Shown here in pieces: positions 17,538 through 26,457 of a stretch of 41,784 nt of DNA (position 1 is its first letter; every line of letters starts with the position of its first letter). Location: NCBI GenBank assembly GCA_050954785.1, contig JBPBQO010000109.1:1-41784 (forward strand), written 5' to 3'. The stretch comes from Lichenicola sp050954785. Lineage in GTDB: Bacteria > Pseudomonadota > Alphaproteobacteria > Acetobacterales > Acetobacteraceae. The position numbers and the translations under genes are program-made. The notes beneath the pieces were generated by a model, which was given only the letters and a program-made list of their open reading frames with translations, was not told where the DNA came from and searched no databases.

Positions 17538-18416
17538 TCAGGATGCCGAGGCGCTCGATGTCGGTCCAGCCTCGATCGCGGCCGGGCTGCCGTGATGGGC
17601 GGCCCAGGCGCGGGTGAACTCGGCGCCGAGCAGGAAAATCTGCGCGGAGTAGTAGACCCATAGCAATACAACCACCAACGCTCCGGCGGCACCGTAGGAC
17701 GAGGCGACCTGGCTGCTGCCGATATAGAGGCCGATGATGGTCTTGCCGACGGTGAACAGGAACGCAGTTGCAACCGCGCCGACGCCGACATCGTGCCAGG
17801 TGGTCGGCTTGTCCGGCAGGATCTTGTAGATCGCCGCGAACAGCAGGGTGATCAGCGCGAACGAGATCAGGAAGTTGAGCGCCCGGAACAACAGGTCGAT
17901 GTCCGGCAGCACGCTCTGCATCATGTGCCCGAATGCGGTGACCGCCGCGCTGACTGTCAGCGACACCATCAGCAGGAAGCCGAGTGCCGCCACCAGCCCG
18001 AGGCTGACCGCGCGCGCCCGCACCAGACGCGAGACGGTCGTGGTCTTCGGCTCGGCCTTCCAGATCCGGTTGAGCCCGCTCTGCATCTCGCCGAACACGC
18101 CGGACGCGGTCAGCATCAGTGCCCCGAAGCCCAGGATGGTGCCGATCGTGCCGCTTTTCTTGTTGCTGGCCGAGGCGACCATGGTCTGGATCGCTTCCGC
18201 ACCGTCGTGCCCCATCATGCCTTGCAACTGGCCGACGATGGCGCCGCGCGCGGCCTCCTCGCCATAGACCAGGCCGGCGATGCTGATGACGATGACCAGC
18301 ACCGGCGCGATCGAGAACACGGTGTAGTAGGCGATCGCCGCCCCGCGGGAGAGGGCGTCATCCTCGATGTAGCCGTACACCGTGTCCTTCAGCAGCTTCC
18401 AGACCAGTGCCAGCAT
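17538..18416 (-). CDS. YihY/BrkB family inner-membrane protein
   Basis: 292 residues with about six transmembrane helices. The family hallmark DDALSRGAAIAYYTVFSIAP opens the protein. The later YGAAGALVVVLLWVYYSAQI and LLGAEFTRAW segments are typical of the C-terminal helices. Members were once called ribonuclease BN by mistake; the true role is unresolved (proposed lipid or solute transport). Length is normal. It is followed at 43 nt by the DapA-family gene. Confidence 0.94.
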   Translation of the reverse strand: MLALVWKLLKDTVYGYIEDDALSRGAAIAYYTVFSIAPVLVIVISIAGLVYGEEAARGAIVGQLQGMMGHDGAEAIQTMVASASNKKSGTIGTILGFGALMLTASGVFGEMQSGLNRIWKAEPKTTTVSRLVRARAVSLGLVAALGFLLMVSLTVSAAVTAFGHMMQSVLPDIDLLFRALNFLISFALITLLFAAIYKILPDKPTTWHDVGVGAVATAFLFTVGKTIIGLYIGSSQVASSYGAAGALVVVLLWVYYSAQIFLLGAEFTRAWAAHHGSPAAIEAGPTSSASAS

Positions 18417-18487
18417 CGCCTCGTTTCCCGCTTGTCAGCCACGCAAACGGGATGCCGACACGAGGGTTGCGATACCGGATCGACGTG

Positions 18488-19873
18488 TCAGGCGGCGGCG
18501 AGACCATCGGTGATGACGTGGCCGAGCGTCAGTTTCGAGCCGGCCGCGGACGATGCCGGCGCGAAGCCCTGCGCGTCCCAGCCCAGCATCGCGATCCGGT
18601 TCGCCGGTGTGGAGACCGCGTAGCTGTTGATCGCGACCTTGACCGTGTCGCGCGCACCGGAGGCGGGTAAGGCGGTCGCATAGAGATAGTCGCCGGTGCG
18701 TTTCGCATACGGGGTGCTGCCGTCGAACTGGTTGGAACGTGCGATCACGCCGGCCATTCGTGCCCGGGGGATCTCGCCGACCGATATGCCGCCATCGAAG
18801 CGCATGAACGAGGCGAGGTCGTCGGCGCTGACCGGTCCGGCCGGAAGACCGTCGCCGAAAGTGGTGTGCGACAGCAGCCCGACCTCGGCGTCGGCCGCCA
18901 CACGCGCCCAGTCCGCGGCGCGCAGCACGCTGGCGTCCAGGCTCATCGCATGCGGCAGGTGTCCGAGGATGGCGCGATCGGCCGGTTGCAGGTTCTGCTG
19001 ACGCTGATCCGCGACCAGGCGCTGCATGACCGGGTCCTGCGGCGACGCATCGTTCAGCACGACATCCTGCACGGACATGAATGGGCCGCTCGCCTGGAAC
19101 CGGACGGCGACGACCTGGAACGCGTTCGCCCAGGCCCCGCTATGCAGATGCAGGCCTCGTCCAAGCCTTTCCGAAAAGCGTAGATGATCGTGCGATCCAT
19201 GCAGCAGGAACGCACCGGAGAGGTGCGGCAGCACGGTCCGGTCCGCCAGGAAGCCGGCATGCACCAGCGCCACCGGCAGGTCGGCATCGCCGAGCAGCGC
19301 CGGCAACCGGCTCGCCGCATATGTTTCCGGATCGGGGACTCCGTAGGCCGCACGATATTGCGGTGGATACAGCGACAGGACCGGTGTTCCGAGTGCCGCG
19401 AACGCGACCGTGCGGCCCCTGACCGTGAGATGCATGGAGGCAGGACCATACGGATGGCCATCGCGGGGATCGACGATGTCGGTCAGCACCGTGGCGCCGG
19501 TCTGCGTGATCCGCGTCGCGAACTCGCGCGGGTCGAACAGGTCGCTGTCGTGGTTGCCGATGGTGACGATGGTCGGCGCGATATCGGCGATGGCCCGGAT
19601 CAGGGCCAGGTCGATACGGCCGTCGTTGCGGCGGCTGACCGGATTATTATGCTCGAACACATCGCCGTTGACGACGATCCGCACTTCGCCATGCGCCTGC
19701 GACGCGGCCTGGCGGACCGCCGCCAGCAGGCGCGACGACCAGGCATAGCCCGAATGCAGGTCGCCCATCAGGATCAGGGTAAGGTCGGCGTTGCGACTGG
19801 CGGCGCGTGCCGTGCCGGCAACCAGTAACGTGCCCGCACCGAGGCAGGCGAGCCGCCGTCTGGTCAGCGTCAT
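18488..19873 (-). CDS. Tat-exported calcineurin-like phosphatase / 5'-nucleotidase-like protein
   Basis: 461 residues from the ATG at 19873. The signal starts MTLTRRRLACLGAG and ends near ARA, with a consecutive-arginine motif suggesting Tat export. The metallophosphatase core is complete: GDLHSG, VVNGDVFEHNN and TIGNHDSDLF, with further His in LVHAGF and HGSHDH. The C-terminal part (LLSHTTFGDGLPAGPVSADD, then FMRFDGG) resembles the 5'-nucleotidase C-terminal domain, so a periplasmic nucleotide or sugar-phosphate hydrolase is likely. It overlaps the rppH stop by 4 nt and is the last gene of the gpmI operon. Confidence 0.88.
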   Translation of the reverse strand: MTLTRRRLACLGAGTLLVAGTARAASRNADLTLILMGDLHSGYAWSSRLLAAVRQAASQAHGEVRIVVNGDVFEHNNPVSRRNDGRIDLALIRAIADIAPTIVTIGNHDSDLFDPREFATRITQTGATVLTDIVDPRDGHPYGPASMHLTVRGRTVAFAALGTPVLSLYPPQYRAAYGVPDPETYAASRLPALLGDADLPVALVHAGFLADRTVLPHLSGAFLLHGSHDHLRFSERLGRGLHLHSGAWANAFQVVAVRFQASGPFMSVQDVVLNDASPQDPVMQRLVADQRQQNLQPADRAILGHLPHAMSLDASVLRAADWARVAADAEVGLLSHTTFGDGLPAGPVSADDLASFMRFDGGISVGEIPRARMAGVIARSNQFDGSTPYAKRTGDYLYATALPASGARDTVKVAINSYAVSTPANRIAMLGWDAQGFAPASSAAGSKLTLGHVITDGLAAA

Positions 19874-20367
19874 CGGGCAGCGTAACCGGCGAACGAGGTG
19901 GCCAGGATGGCATAGATCGCCTGCTTGAAACCGACCTCCAGCGTCGGCAGCGTGTCCAGCGACACCCATTTCCATGCATCGAACTCGGGATGCGGATCGA
20001 GGTCGAGCCGGATCTCGCTGTCGTCTCCCTTGAAGCGGAGCGCGAACCAGCGCTGCCGCTGGCCGCGGAACAGGCCGCGCAATGCCTTGCCCATCAGCGC
20101 GGGCGGCAGGTCGTAGCTGAGCCAGTCGGGATGGAAGCCGAGGATTTCGGCGTTGTCGGTGCCGACCTCCTCCTTCAGTTCGCGCAGCACGGCGACGGCA
20201 GGGTCCTCGTCCGCATCGATGCCGCCCTGGGGCAGTTGCCAGACGCCGGGCGAGCCCTCCGCGTTCGGCAGGTTGGCGCGGCGGGCAACCAGCACCAGAC
20301 CCTCCCGGTTGAACAGGACCGCGCCGACATTGGGGCGATAGGGAAGGTGGGCAAACGGATCGGTCAT
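19870..20367 (-). CDS. rppH: RNA pyrophosphohydrolase
   Basis: 165 residues. Removes pyrophosphate from the 5' triphosphate end of mRNAs to start decay (or acts on dinucleoside polyphosphates) in the cytosol. The full Nudix box spans residues 48-70, with Glu54, Arg62-Glu63 and Glu66-Glu67. The N-terminal YRPNVGAVLFN and WQLPQGGID are typical of RppH. It overlaps the deacetylase gene upstream and the phosphatase gene downstream by 4 nt each. Confidence 0.96.
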   Translation of the reverse strand: MTDPFAHLPYRPNVGAVLFNREGLVLVARRANLPNAEGSPGVWQLPQGGIDADEDPAVAVLRELKEEVGTDNAEILGFHPDWLSYDLPPALMGKALRGLFRGQRQRWFALRFKGDDSEIRLDLDPHPEFDAWKWVSLDTLPTLEVGFKQAIYAILATSFAGYAAR

Positions 20368-21461
20368 AGCGGGCGCTCTGGATTGGCGGGGATCGGAAGG
20401 TGGGCCATGACCGGATGCACCCTGGACGCGGCATCGCGTCTCCAGGCCAGCAGTGCCGTCACCGGAACCAGCGTGACGCCGCGATCGGCCAGATGCTGGC
20501 TCCACGCGTGCAGCCGCTCGATCGTGACCGGCCGGAGTGGCCCGGCGATGCCGAGTGCGCTGCCCTGGGTCAGCGCAATCTGTTCGAGCCGGGACAACCG
20601 CGCCTCGATATCCGTAGAGTCCGGCTGGTCGTCGATGGCGAGGTCGGCATCGACCTGATCGCGGACAGGCACGGCGTCGCCGGCGTGCGGGCCGGTGCCG
20701 GCGTTCACATAGATCAGGCCGCGCGCCGCCAGTGCCTTGGCAACGATCTCGAAGGCGCCGGCATTGGCGAAGCGATCGCCGCGCAGGCCGCTGAGCGCGT
20801 TGGTCACGCCGACATAGCCCTGCAGGCGCGACAGCGTCCATTGCAGCGCGCGTCGGTCCTGGTCGAAGTCGATCGTGGTGCTGAGTGCCTGCGGACCCTC
20901 GTCGTCGAGCGGGCTGCCGGCCGGCTCCATCGGCAGCGACAGCAGCGTTTCGTGGCCGGCCTGGCGGGCGGCATCGGCCAGGCTGCTCGGCCCCGCCTGG
21001 TCGAACGCGGGTGCATAGGGAGAAAAGCCGAGCGAGACCGCCGCAGGCAGACTGTCGATCGCCGAGCGGCTGATCGCCTCCGACAGACCCAGGCCCTCGA
21101 CCAGGACCGCCACCACGACGCCATGCGCCGGTAATCCGGGGTGTGCGGCATAGACATCGGCTGGCGTGCGTCCGTCCGCGGCGATGCGGGGCAGCATGCG
21201 TCCGGCAAAATCAGGCGCCGGTTCGAGCAGGGCGGGATCAGGGGAGGCCAGCGCGACCGTGACTGCCACCGGTCGGGGAGCGGCCGCCACCGGTGTCACC
21301 GGTCGCACCACCGCAGCCAATGTCGGTTTCAGCTTGCTGACCGGTTTGGCAACCAGGGGTAAACCCGGCGCCCCCATCACCTGGAGGAGCAGGGCGCCGC
21401 CCCCGCTCAGGACCAGGATCGTTGCCCAGAGCCCGACCAGCACGCGACCGGCCGGATGCAT
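20364..21461 (-). CDS. Divergent polysaccharide deacetylase family protein
   Basis: 365 residues. One N-terminal transmembrane helix (about 7-28) anchors it, followed by a Pro/Ala/Val-rich linker and a Polysacc_deac_2 domain (VVVAVLVEGLGLSEAISRSA, ETLLSLPMEPAGSP, YVGVTNALSGLRGDRF). The classic deacetylase His-x3-His zinc site is not apparent, as is usual for this divergent family. The gene begins 1 nt after the ctpA stop and overlaps rppH by 4 nt. The position between ctpA and rppH is conserved in alphaproteobacteria and suggests an envelope role; activity is unproven. Confidence 0.92.
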   Translation of the reverse strand: MHPAGRVLVGLWATILVLSGGGALLLQVMGAPGLPLVAKPVSKLKPTLAAVVRPVTPVAAAPRPVAVTVALASPDPALLEPAPDFAGRMLPRIAADGRTPADVYAAHPGLPAHGVVVAVLVEGLGLSEAISRSAIDSLPAAVSLGFSPYAPAFDQAGPSSLADAARQAGHETLLSLPMEPAGSPLDDEGPQALSTTIDFDQDRRALQWTLSRLQGYVGVTNALSGLRGDRFANAGAFEIVAKALAARGLIYVNAGTGPHAGDAVPVRDQVDADLAIDDQPDSTDIEARLSRLEQIALTQGSALGIAGPLRPVTIERLHAWSQHLADRGVTLVPVTALLAWRRDAASRVHPVMAHLPIPANPERPL

Positions 21462-21462
21462 G

Positions 21463-22926
21463 TCAGGGCGAACCGGTCGGCGGCGTCTTGGCGGGAACCG
21501 TGGCCGGAGTGTCGGCCACCGCCGGGGTCGGCTTGCCCGCCATGGCGTTCACCACTTTCAGGCCCTGCTGGAGCTGGAAGTCGGTCGCCGGCTTGGTCGG
21601 ATCGAACGCCGGCCAGTTGACCGGCGGCGCATCGGGAATCAACTTGGCGATCGCCGGCAGATCGGTACGCGGCTGTGCGGGCACCTGGGTGCCGCCCTCG
21701 TTCTTGATGATGTGGGCGAGGTCGCCTTCGCGCAGCATGAACTTGCTGTCGTCCTCGCGGCTGTCGCGCACCTTGATGTCGGGGGTGATCCCGAGACCCT
21801 GGATCGAGCGGCCGGACGGCGTGTAGTAGCGCGCGGTCGTGAGCCGGATGGCGCCGTTGTCGCCGGCCAGCGGGATGATCGTCTGCACCGACCCCTTGCC
21901 GAACGAGCGCGTGCCGACGGTGACCGAGCGCCGATGATCCTGCAATGCGCCGGCAACGATCTCGCTGGCCGAGGCCGATCCCTCGTTGATCAGCACCACC
22001 AGCGGCAACCCGCCGGTGATGTCGGTGCCATGCGCGTTCATGCGCTGGCTGTCCTCGGGATGGCGGGCACGGGTGGAGACGACTTCGCCCGAGGTGATGA
22101 AGTCGTCGCAGACGCCCACCGCCTGATCGAGCAGCCCGCCTGGATCGTTGCGCAGATCCAGGATGACGCCGTCGAGCTTGCCGCCGGCCTGCTTCTTGAG
22201 TTTTTCGAAGCCGGTGCGCAGGCCGGACTCGGTGTCCTCGTCGAACGAAGCCATCCGGACGTAGGCCACTTTTCCATACAGTGCGGTCCGGATCACCTGG
22301 ATGTGGATGATCTCGCGGGTCATGCTGACGTCGAACGGCTTGTCCTTGCCCGGCCGCTTGATGGTCAGGGTGATCTTGGTCGCCGGCGCGCCGCGCATGC
22401 GTTCGACCGCGTCGTTCAGGTCGATCCCGTCCAGGCTCTTGCCGTTGATCGAGATGATGTAGTCGCCGGTCTTCATGCCGGCCCGGAAGGCGGGCGTGCC
22501 GTCCATCGGCGTCATCACCTTGATCAGTCCGGCATCGGAGGTGACTTCCAGACCGAGACCGCCGAACTGGCCTTTCGTCTGCACCTGCATGTCCGTGAGC
22601 TGCTTGGCGGTCATGTAGGAGCTGTGCGGATCGAGCCCGGACACCATGCCGTTCAGCGCGTTGTTGATCAGGTCCCGATCGGTGACCGGCGAGACATAGT
22701 CCGCGCGTACACGCTCGAACACGTCGCCGAACAGGGTCAGCAGCCGGTAGGTTTCGGCGTGACTGGTGGGAGTGGCCGCCGGGGTCGACCCTGCCTTCTG
22801 GTCCACTTCCTGCGCCAGCGCGGTGCCGAACGACGCCTGGCTGTGCGCGAGCCGGCCGATTTCCGGCCCCGCCAGGGCACCGACCAGGAAGGCGGTACCG
22901 AGCAGCAGGCCATTTCGCAACGTCAT
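21463..22926 (-). CDS. ctpA: S41 family C-terminal processing protease
   Basis: 487 residues from the ATG at 22926, with AGGAG upstream on the minus strand. Signal sequence or anchor in the first 25 residues, a PDZ domain at about 117-205 (QFGGLGLEV, then GTPAFRAGMKTGDYI), then the S41 core. The catalytic dyad is Ser319 (GSASASE) and Lys344 (SFGKGS), exactly 25 residues apart as in tail-specific proteases. It cleaves periplasmic proteins at their C-termini, often cell-wall hydrolases. It follows the envC-like gene, whose product is a plausible functional neighbour. Confidence 0.96.
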   Translation of the reverse strand: MTLRNGLLLGTAFLVGALAGPEIGRLAHSQASFGTALAQEVDQKAGSTPAATPTSHAETYRLLTLFGDVFERVRADYVSPVTDRDLINNALNGMVSGLDPHSSYMTAKQLTDMQVQTKGQFGGLGLEVTSDAGLIKVMTPMDGTPAFRAGMKTGDYIISINGKSLDGIDLNDAVERMRGAPATKITLTIKRPGKDKPFDVSMTREIIHIQVIRTALYGKVAYVRMASFDEDTESGLRTGFEKLKKQAGGKLDGVILDLRNDPGGLLDQAVGVCDDFITSGEVVSTRARHPEDSQRMNAHGTDITGGLPLVVLINEGSASASEIVAGALQDHRRSVTVGTRSFGKGSVQTIIPLAGDNGAIRLTTARYYTPSGRSIQGLGITPDIKVRDSREDDSKFMLREGDLAHIIKNEGGTQVPAQPRTDLPAIAKLIPDAPPVNWPAFDPTKPATDFQLQQGLKVVNAMAGKPTPAVADTPATVPAKTPPTGSP

Positions 22927-23060
22927 GCGGTGTCGTCTCCTGGGGTAGACAGAGAAGAAGGTGGTTCGAGGCCTGAGAGGCAAGGCTTCCGTACATCGGC
23001 GAGCCGTCGGATCGCCATTATGGCGGCGTCACCCGTTCTGGCACCTTTCGATGACATTAC

Positions 23061-23122
23061 ACTTAACGCCGACTTACAAAAACCGGCCTGAGGATACTTA
23101 ACGCCGGGCCTGCAGAAACCGG
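23061..23122. repeat. Degenerate duplication of the envC 3' end
   Basis: The last 27 bases spanning the envC stop codon (23096-23122) recur in degenerate form at 23061-23086, 35 bases further downstream. Both copies contain ACTTAACGCCG and end in AACCGG, so on the minus strand the second copy repeats the final codons and the TAA. It lies in the envC-ctpA gap. Confidence 0.7.
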
Positions 23123-24456
23123 CTCGGATCGATCGTTGCGTCACCGTGCCGGAGTTGCACATACAGTCCGGACGATGCGCCTGCCGAGCCCGCCGCCGGC
23201 ATCCTGCCGATCGCAGCACCACGTGCCAGCGACTGGCCGATCGCGACGTCGAGCCGGTCCAGCCCGGCCAGCACGAACCGGTACTGGTGGCCGCAATCCA
23301 GGATCAGCATGCGGCCATACGACCGGAACGGACCGGCGAAATCGACCCGGCCGGCACAGGGCGCGGTGACTGTCGCGAGCGAGGGCGGCGCGTAGGTGAC
23401 GCCGGCCGCACTGCCGGCATCGGTCCGGTCGCCGAAGGATTGCACCACCCGGCCGGCAATCAGGCTGGCACCCGGGCTCGTGGCCCCGCCGGATTCATCC
23501 GCCTGCAATCCCGGGCCGGCCGGTACCGCCAGGCTCGCGGCACTCGCGCGCGCCTGCCTGGCGTCATCCGGCCGGCGCGCCGCCTCGGCCTGGGCGGCCT
23601 GTTGCTGGAAGCGCGCCTGGGCTGTCTTTTCGGCAGCCTCGATTCGCGCCACCGCATCCCCCAGCGTCGCCGCTTTAGCTGCGGCATTGGCTGCCGAGCG
23701 GGCCGCATGGTCGGCGGCCGCACCCGATGCGAGCTGCACCGCCTGGGCCGCCTGGGCCTTCGCCGCCACCTGCACCTGCTGCTCGGCCTGATGGCGTTGC
23801 AGTGCCGACAATCGCGCATGTTCCTGATCGAGCTGCACACCCAAGGCCGCCAGCCTGGCTTGTTCCTCGCGGATGACCCGGGCGCGCCGCTCGAGCTCAC
23901 GGCCCAGGCCGTGCAGCACCATCAGCCCGGTCATCGCGTCGCCTGGACTGACCGGGGCGGCCAGCAACGTCTCCGACGGATACAGCGACAGCCGCTCGAT
24001 CACCGGCAGCAGCGGCGCCAGGGCGGCCGCGTCGGCGGCGAGCGCACGCCGGGCTATCTCTGCCTCGGCATCGAGCGCGCCGATCCGGTCGGATGCGGCG
24101 GCGGCACTTCGTTCGGTGTCCTGCACCCGCGACGCGGCGGCGACGGTCGCGTCGGACAGGGCCGTTGCACGTGCATGATCCTGCTCCGCCTGCAGCCGGG
24201 CCGCGGCGAGCCGGCCCATCGCCTGGCTCGCGAGGCCTTTTGCCGCCAGCCGCTGTGCCGCAAGCGCCTGCCGCTGTTCATGCAGACGCTGACGTTCCAC
24301 GGATCGGTCGGGCCCCGCCGCGTGACGGGATGTCCGCTGTGGTACCGGGTGGCGCTGCGTTCGCTGGTCCGGCGCCGGGCGGGCCAGCGCCAGCGATGGC
24401 GCGATCAGGACCAGCATGCCGGCCACCAGGAATGGCCGCCGGTGCGCGCGTGTCAC
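23098..24456 (-). CDS. envC: EnvC-like murein hydrolase activator (degenerate LytM)
   Basis: 452 residues. A signal peptide (VAGMLVLIAPSLALA) is followed by a long Ala/Gln/Arg-rich coiled coil (about 55-300) and a C-terminal LytM/peptidase M23 fold (about 335-450: TVTAPCAGRVDFAGPFRSYG, MLILDCGHQYRFVLAGL). The zinc ligands of active LytM enzymes are missing: no HxxxD, and LYVQLRHG replaces the HxH strand. This is as in EnvC, which activates amidases rather than cutting peptidoglycan itself. It lies 62 nt after gpmI and upstream of ctpA, the usual order. Confidence 0.9.
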   Translation of the reverse strand: MTRAHRRPFLVAGMLVLIAPSLALARPAPDQRTQRHPVPQRTSRHAAGPDRSVERQRLHEQRQALAAQRLAAKGLASQAMGRLAAARLQAEQDHARATALSDATVAAASRVQDTERSAAAASDRIGALDAEAEIARRALAADAAALAPLLPVIERLSLYPSETLLAAPVSPGDAMTGLMVLHGLGRELERRARVIREEQARLAALGVQLDQEHARLSALQRHQAEQQVQVAAKAQAAQAVQLASGAAADHAARSAANAAAKAATLGDAVARIEAAEKTAQARFQQQAAQAEAARRPDDARQARASAASLAVPAGPGLQADESGGATSPGASLIAGRVVQSFGDRTDAGSAAGVTYAPPSLATVTAPCAGRVDFAGPFRSYGRMLILDCGHQYRFVLAGLDRLDVAIGQSLARGAAIGRMPAAGSAGASSGLYVQLRHGDATIDPSRFLQARR

Positions 24457-24518
24457 TGGCGCCGGTCCGTCGTGGATCGAGGTCGGTCGGCGTGCACCGG
24501 AACGGTTGCAGCCGGTTC

Positions 24519-26063
24519 CTAGCCGCCGGCGATCAGCGACTGGCCGGTCATTGCCAGCGGCTGCTCGAGGCCCATCAGCGCCAGGATGGTGGGCGCCAGG
24601 TCGGCCAGGCGTCCGTCGGCCAGCCGCGAGTTTACCCGGCCGCTCAGCACCAGCGGTACCGCGTTCAGCGTGTGCGCGGTGTGCGGCTCGCCGGTGATCG
24701 GGTCGCGCATCATCTCGCAGTTGCCGTGGTCCGCGGTGGCGAGCAGCACGCCGCCCTGCGCATCGACGGCGGCGACAAGGCGGCCGAGCCCGGCATCGAC
24801 CGTTTCCACCGCCTTGATCGCGGCCTGCAGGTTGCCGGTGTGCCCGACCATGTCCGGGTTGGCGTAGTTCAGCACAATCAGGTCGTACTGGCCGGTCCCG
24901 ATCGCCGCGACCGCCTTGTCGGTGAGTTCCGGCGCCGACATTTCCGGCTGCAGGTCGTAGGTCGCGACCTTGGGCGAGGGCACCATGATACGGTCCTCGC
25001 CGGGAAGCAGCGCCTCGCGCCCGCCGTTCAGGAAGTAGGTGACGTGGGGGAATTTCTCGGTCTCGGCCATACGCAACTGGCGCCGCCCCGCCCTGGATAC
25101 GACTTCGCCGAGCAGGTCCTCGAGGTTCTGCGGTGCGAACAGCACGCCGAGCCGGTCGGCCAGGTCGTCGCTATAGCGGGTCATGGCGACCACGCCGGCA
25201 AGGTGCGGCGGCGTCTCGCGGGGGAAGCCCGAGAAGTCGACGTCCAGGATCGCGTTCATCAACTGCCGGATCCGGTCGGCGCGGAAGTTGAACGAGACGA
25301 TGCCGTCGCCGTCCTGCATGCCGTCATAGCCGTGCAGCACGGTGGGCGGAACGAACTCGTCGGTGATGCCGGCCGCATATGCGATTTCGAGCACCTGGTC
25401 CGGATCCTGGTCGCGCGGGCCGTGCGCCGAGACGATGGCATTGTAGGCCATCTGCACGCGCTCCCAGCGCTTGTCCCGATCCATCGCGTAGTAGCGGCCG
25501 GAGATCGTCGCGAGCTGGACCTGGGGCGGCAAGGCCCGACGCAGCTCCGCCACATCGGCGCGGGCCGACTGCGGCGGCGTATCGCGGCCATCGGTGAAAA
25601 TGTGGAACGCCACCGGCACGCCGGCATCGACCAGGATATGGGCAAGGGCCGCCGCATGCGTCTGGTGCGAATGCACGCCGCCCGGCGATACCAGCCCCAT
25701 CAGATGCGCGGTGCCGCCGGTCTCGTGCAGCGACGCGATCAACGCACGCAGGGCAGGGGCCTGCGCCAGCGACCCATCCTCGACCGCCATGGTAATGCGC
25801 GGCAACTCCTGCATCACCACCCGGCCGGCGCCGATATTGAGGTGGCCGACCTCGGAGTTGCCCATCTGGCCCAGCGGCAACCCGACATCGTGCCCGCAGG
25901 TGCGCAGGAAGGCGCGCGGTCCCTGCGCCCAGAGCCGGTCGAAGTTGGGAGTTTCGGCCTGGGCCACAGCATTTTCGGTGCTGTCCTCGCGCCAGCCGAA
26001 GCCGTCGAGAATCACCAGCATCACGGGGCGCCTAGCCTGGCGGGTCGGGATGGTGGCTTGCAT
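24519..26063 (-). CDS. gpmI: 2,3-bisphosphoglycerate-independent phosphoglycerate mutase
   Basis: 514 residues. Interconverts 3- and 2-phosphoglycerate in glycolysis and gluconeogenesis with two Mn ions. The metal and nucleophile residues are present: Asp20 in VILDGFGW, Ser70 in GQMGNSEVGHLN, then DGRDTPP, NPDMVGHTG and TADHGN. A GAGGAGA ribosome site lies 6 nt before the ATG at 26063. It heads the envC-ctpA-deacetylase-rppH operon. Confidence 0.97.
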   Translation of the reverse strand: MQATIPTRQARRPVMLVILDGFGWREDSTENAVAQAETPNFDRLWAQGPRAFLRTCGHDVGLPLGQMGNSEVGHLNIGAGRVVMQELPRITMAVEDGSLAQAPALRALIASLHETGGTAHLMGLVSPGGVHSHQTHAAALAHILVDAGVPVAFHIFTDGRDTPPQSARADVAELRRALPPQVQLATISGRYYAMDRDKRWERVQMAYNAIVSAHGPRDQDPDQVLEIAYAAGITDEFVPPTVLHGYDGMQDGDGIVSFNFRADRIRQLMNAILDVDFSGFPRETPPHLAGVVAMTRYSDDLADRLGVLFAPQNLEDLLGEVVSRAGRRQLRMAETEKFPHVTYFLNGGREALLPGEDRIMVPSPKVATYDLQPEMSAPELTDKAVAAIGTGQYDLIVLNYANPDMVGHTGNLQAAIKAVETVDAGLGRLVAAVDAQGGVLLATADHGNCEMMRDPITGEPHTAHTLNAVPLVLSGRVNSRLADGRLADLAPTILALMGLEQPLAMTGQSLIAGG

Positions 26064-26178
26064 CGATGTCTCCTCGGCCGGTCGAACGACAGGTCGGGAG
26101 CGATTGTGCCATCAAACGCGGAGGCTGCGAACCGTGCGGATCGCCGCATCGGTTGCAGCCCCATCGAAGGCCGGAACG

Positions 26179-26334
26179 CTAGGCGGATGTCTTCGGACCG
26201 GTCGTCGCCGGGTCGTTCGGGCCGGTGCTGCCGCCGATCGATGGCGGATCGCTTGCCGGGAACGTATCCTCCAGCGTGTCGTCTTCCATTTCCTCGGTGG
26301 TCATCGGCATGTCGGTTTTCTTGTCGTCGTCCAA
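26179..26334 (-). CDS. Small acidic protein with DTFPASDPPS motif, TTG start
   Basis: 51 residues. The frame starts at a TTG (26334-26332), with GAGGAGG about 6 nt upstream, a near-ideal ribosome site that fixes this otherwise easily missed start. The protein is rich in Asp, Glu, Thr and Pro and contains TLEDTFPASDPPS, a motif I recognise from short, unnamed alphaproteobacterial proteins. It has no signal or membrane segment. It lies on the same strand as gpmI, 115 nt upstream of it, and diverges from msrB. The function is unknown. Confidence 0.75.
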   Translation of the reverse strand: MDDDKKTDMPMTTEEMEDDTLEDTFPASDPPSIGGSTGPNDPATTGPKTSA

Positions 26335-26457
26335 GGCCTGCCTCCTCTGATGGTCCCTCTGCCACAGCGCAGCCGGCGAACCCGGGTTGCGCCAGCGGTT
26401 GCGCGCCGGCAGGTACGGTCCAATCTTTCTATGGCAACGAACCGAGAGCACCCGCAC

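Noticed and set aside
21166..23091. Long + strand open frame opposite ctpA and the deacetylase gene
   Set aside because: It is antisense to two well-supported genes with intact catalytic residues; the product has no recognisable domain.
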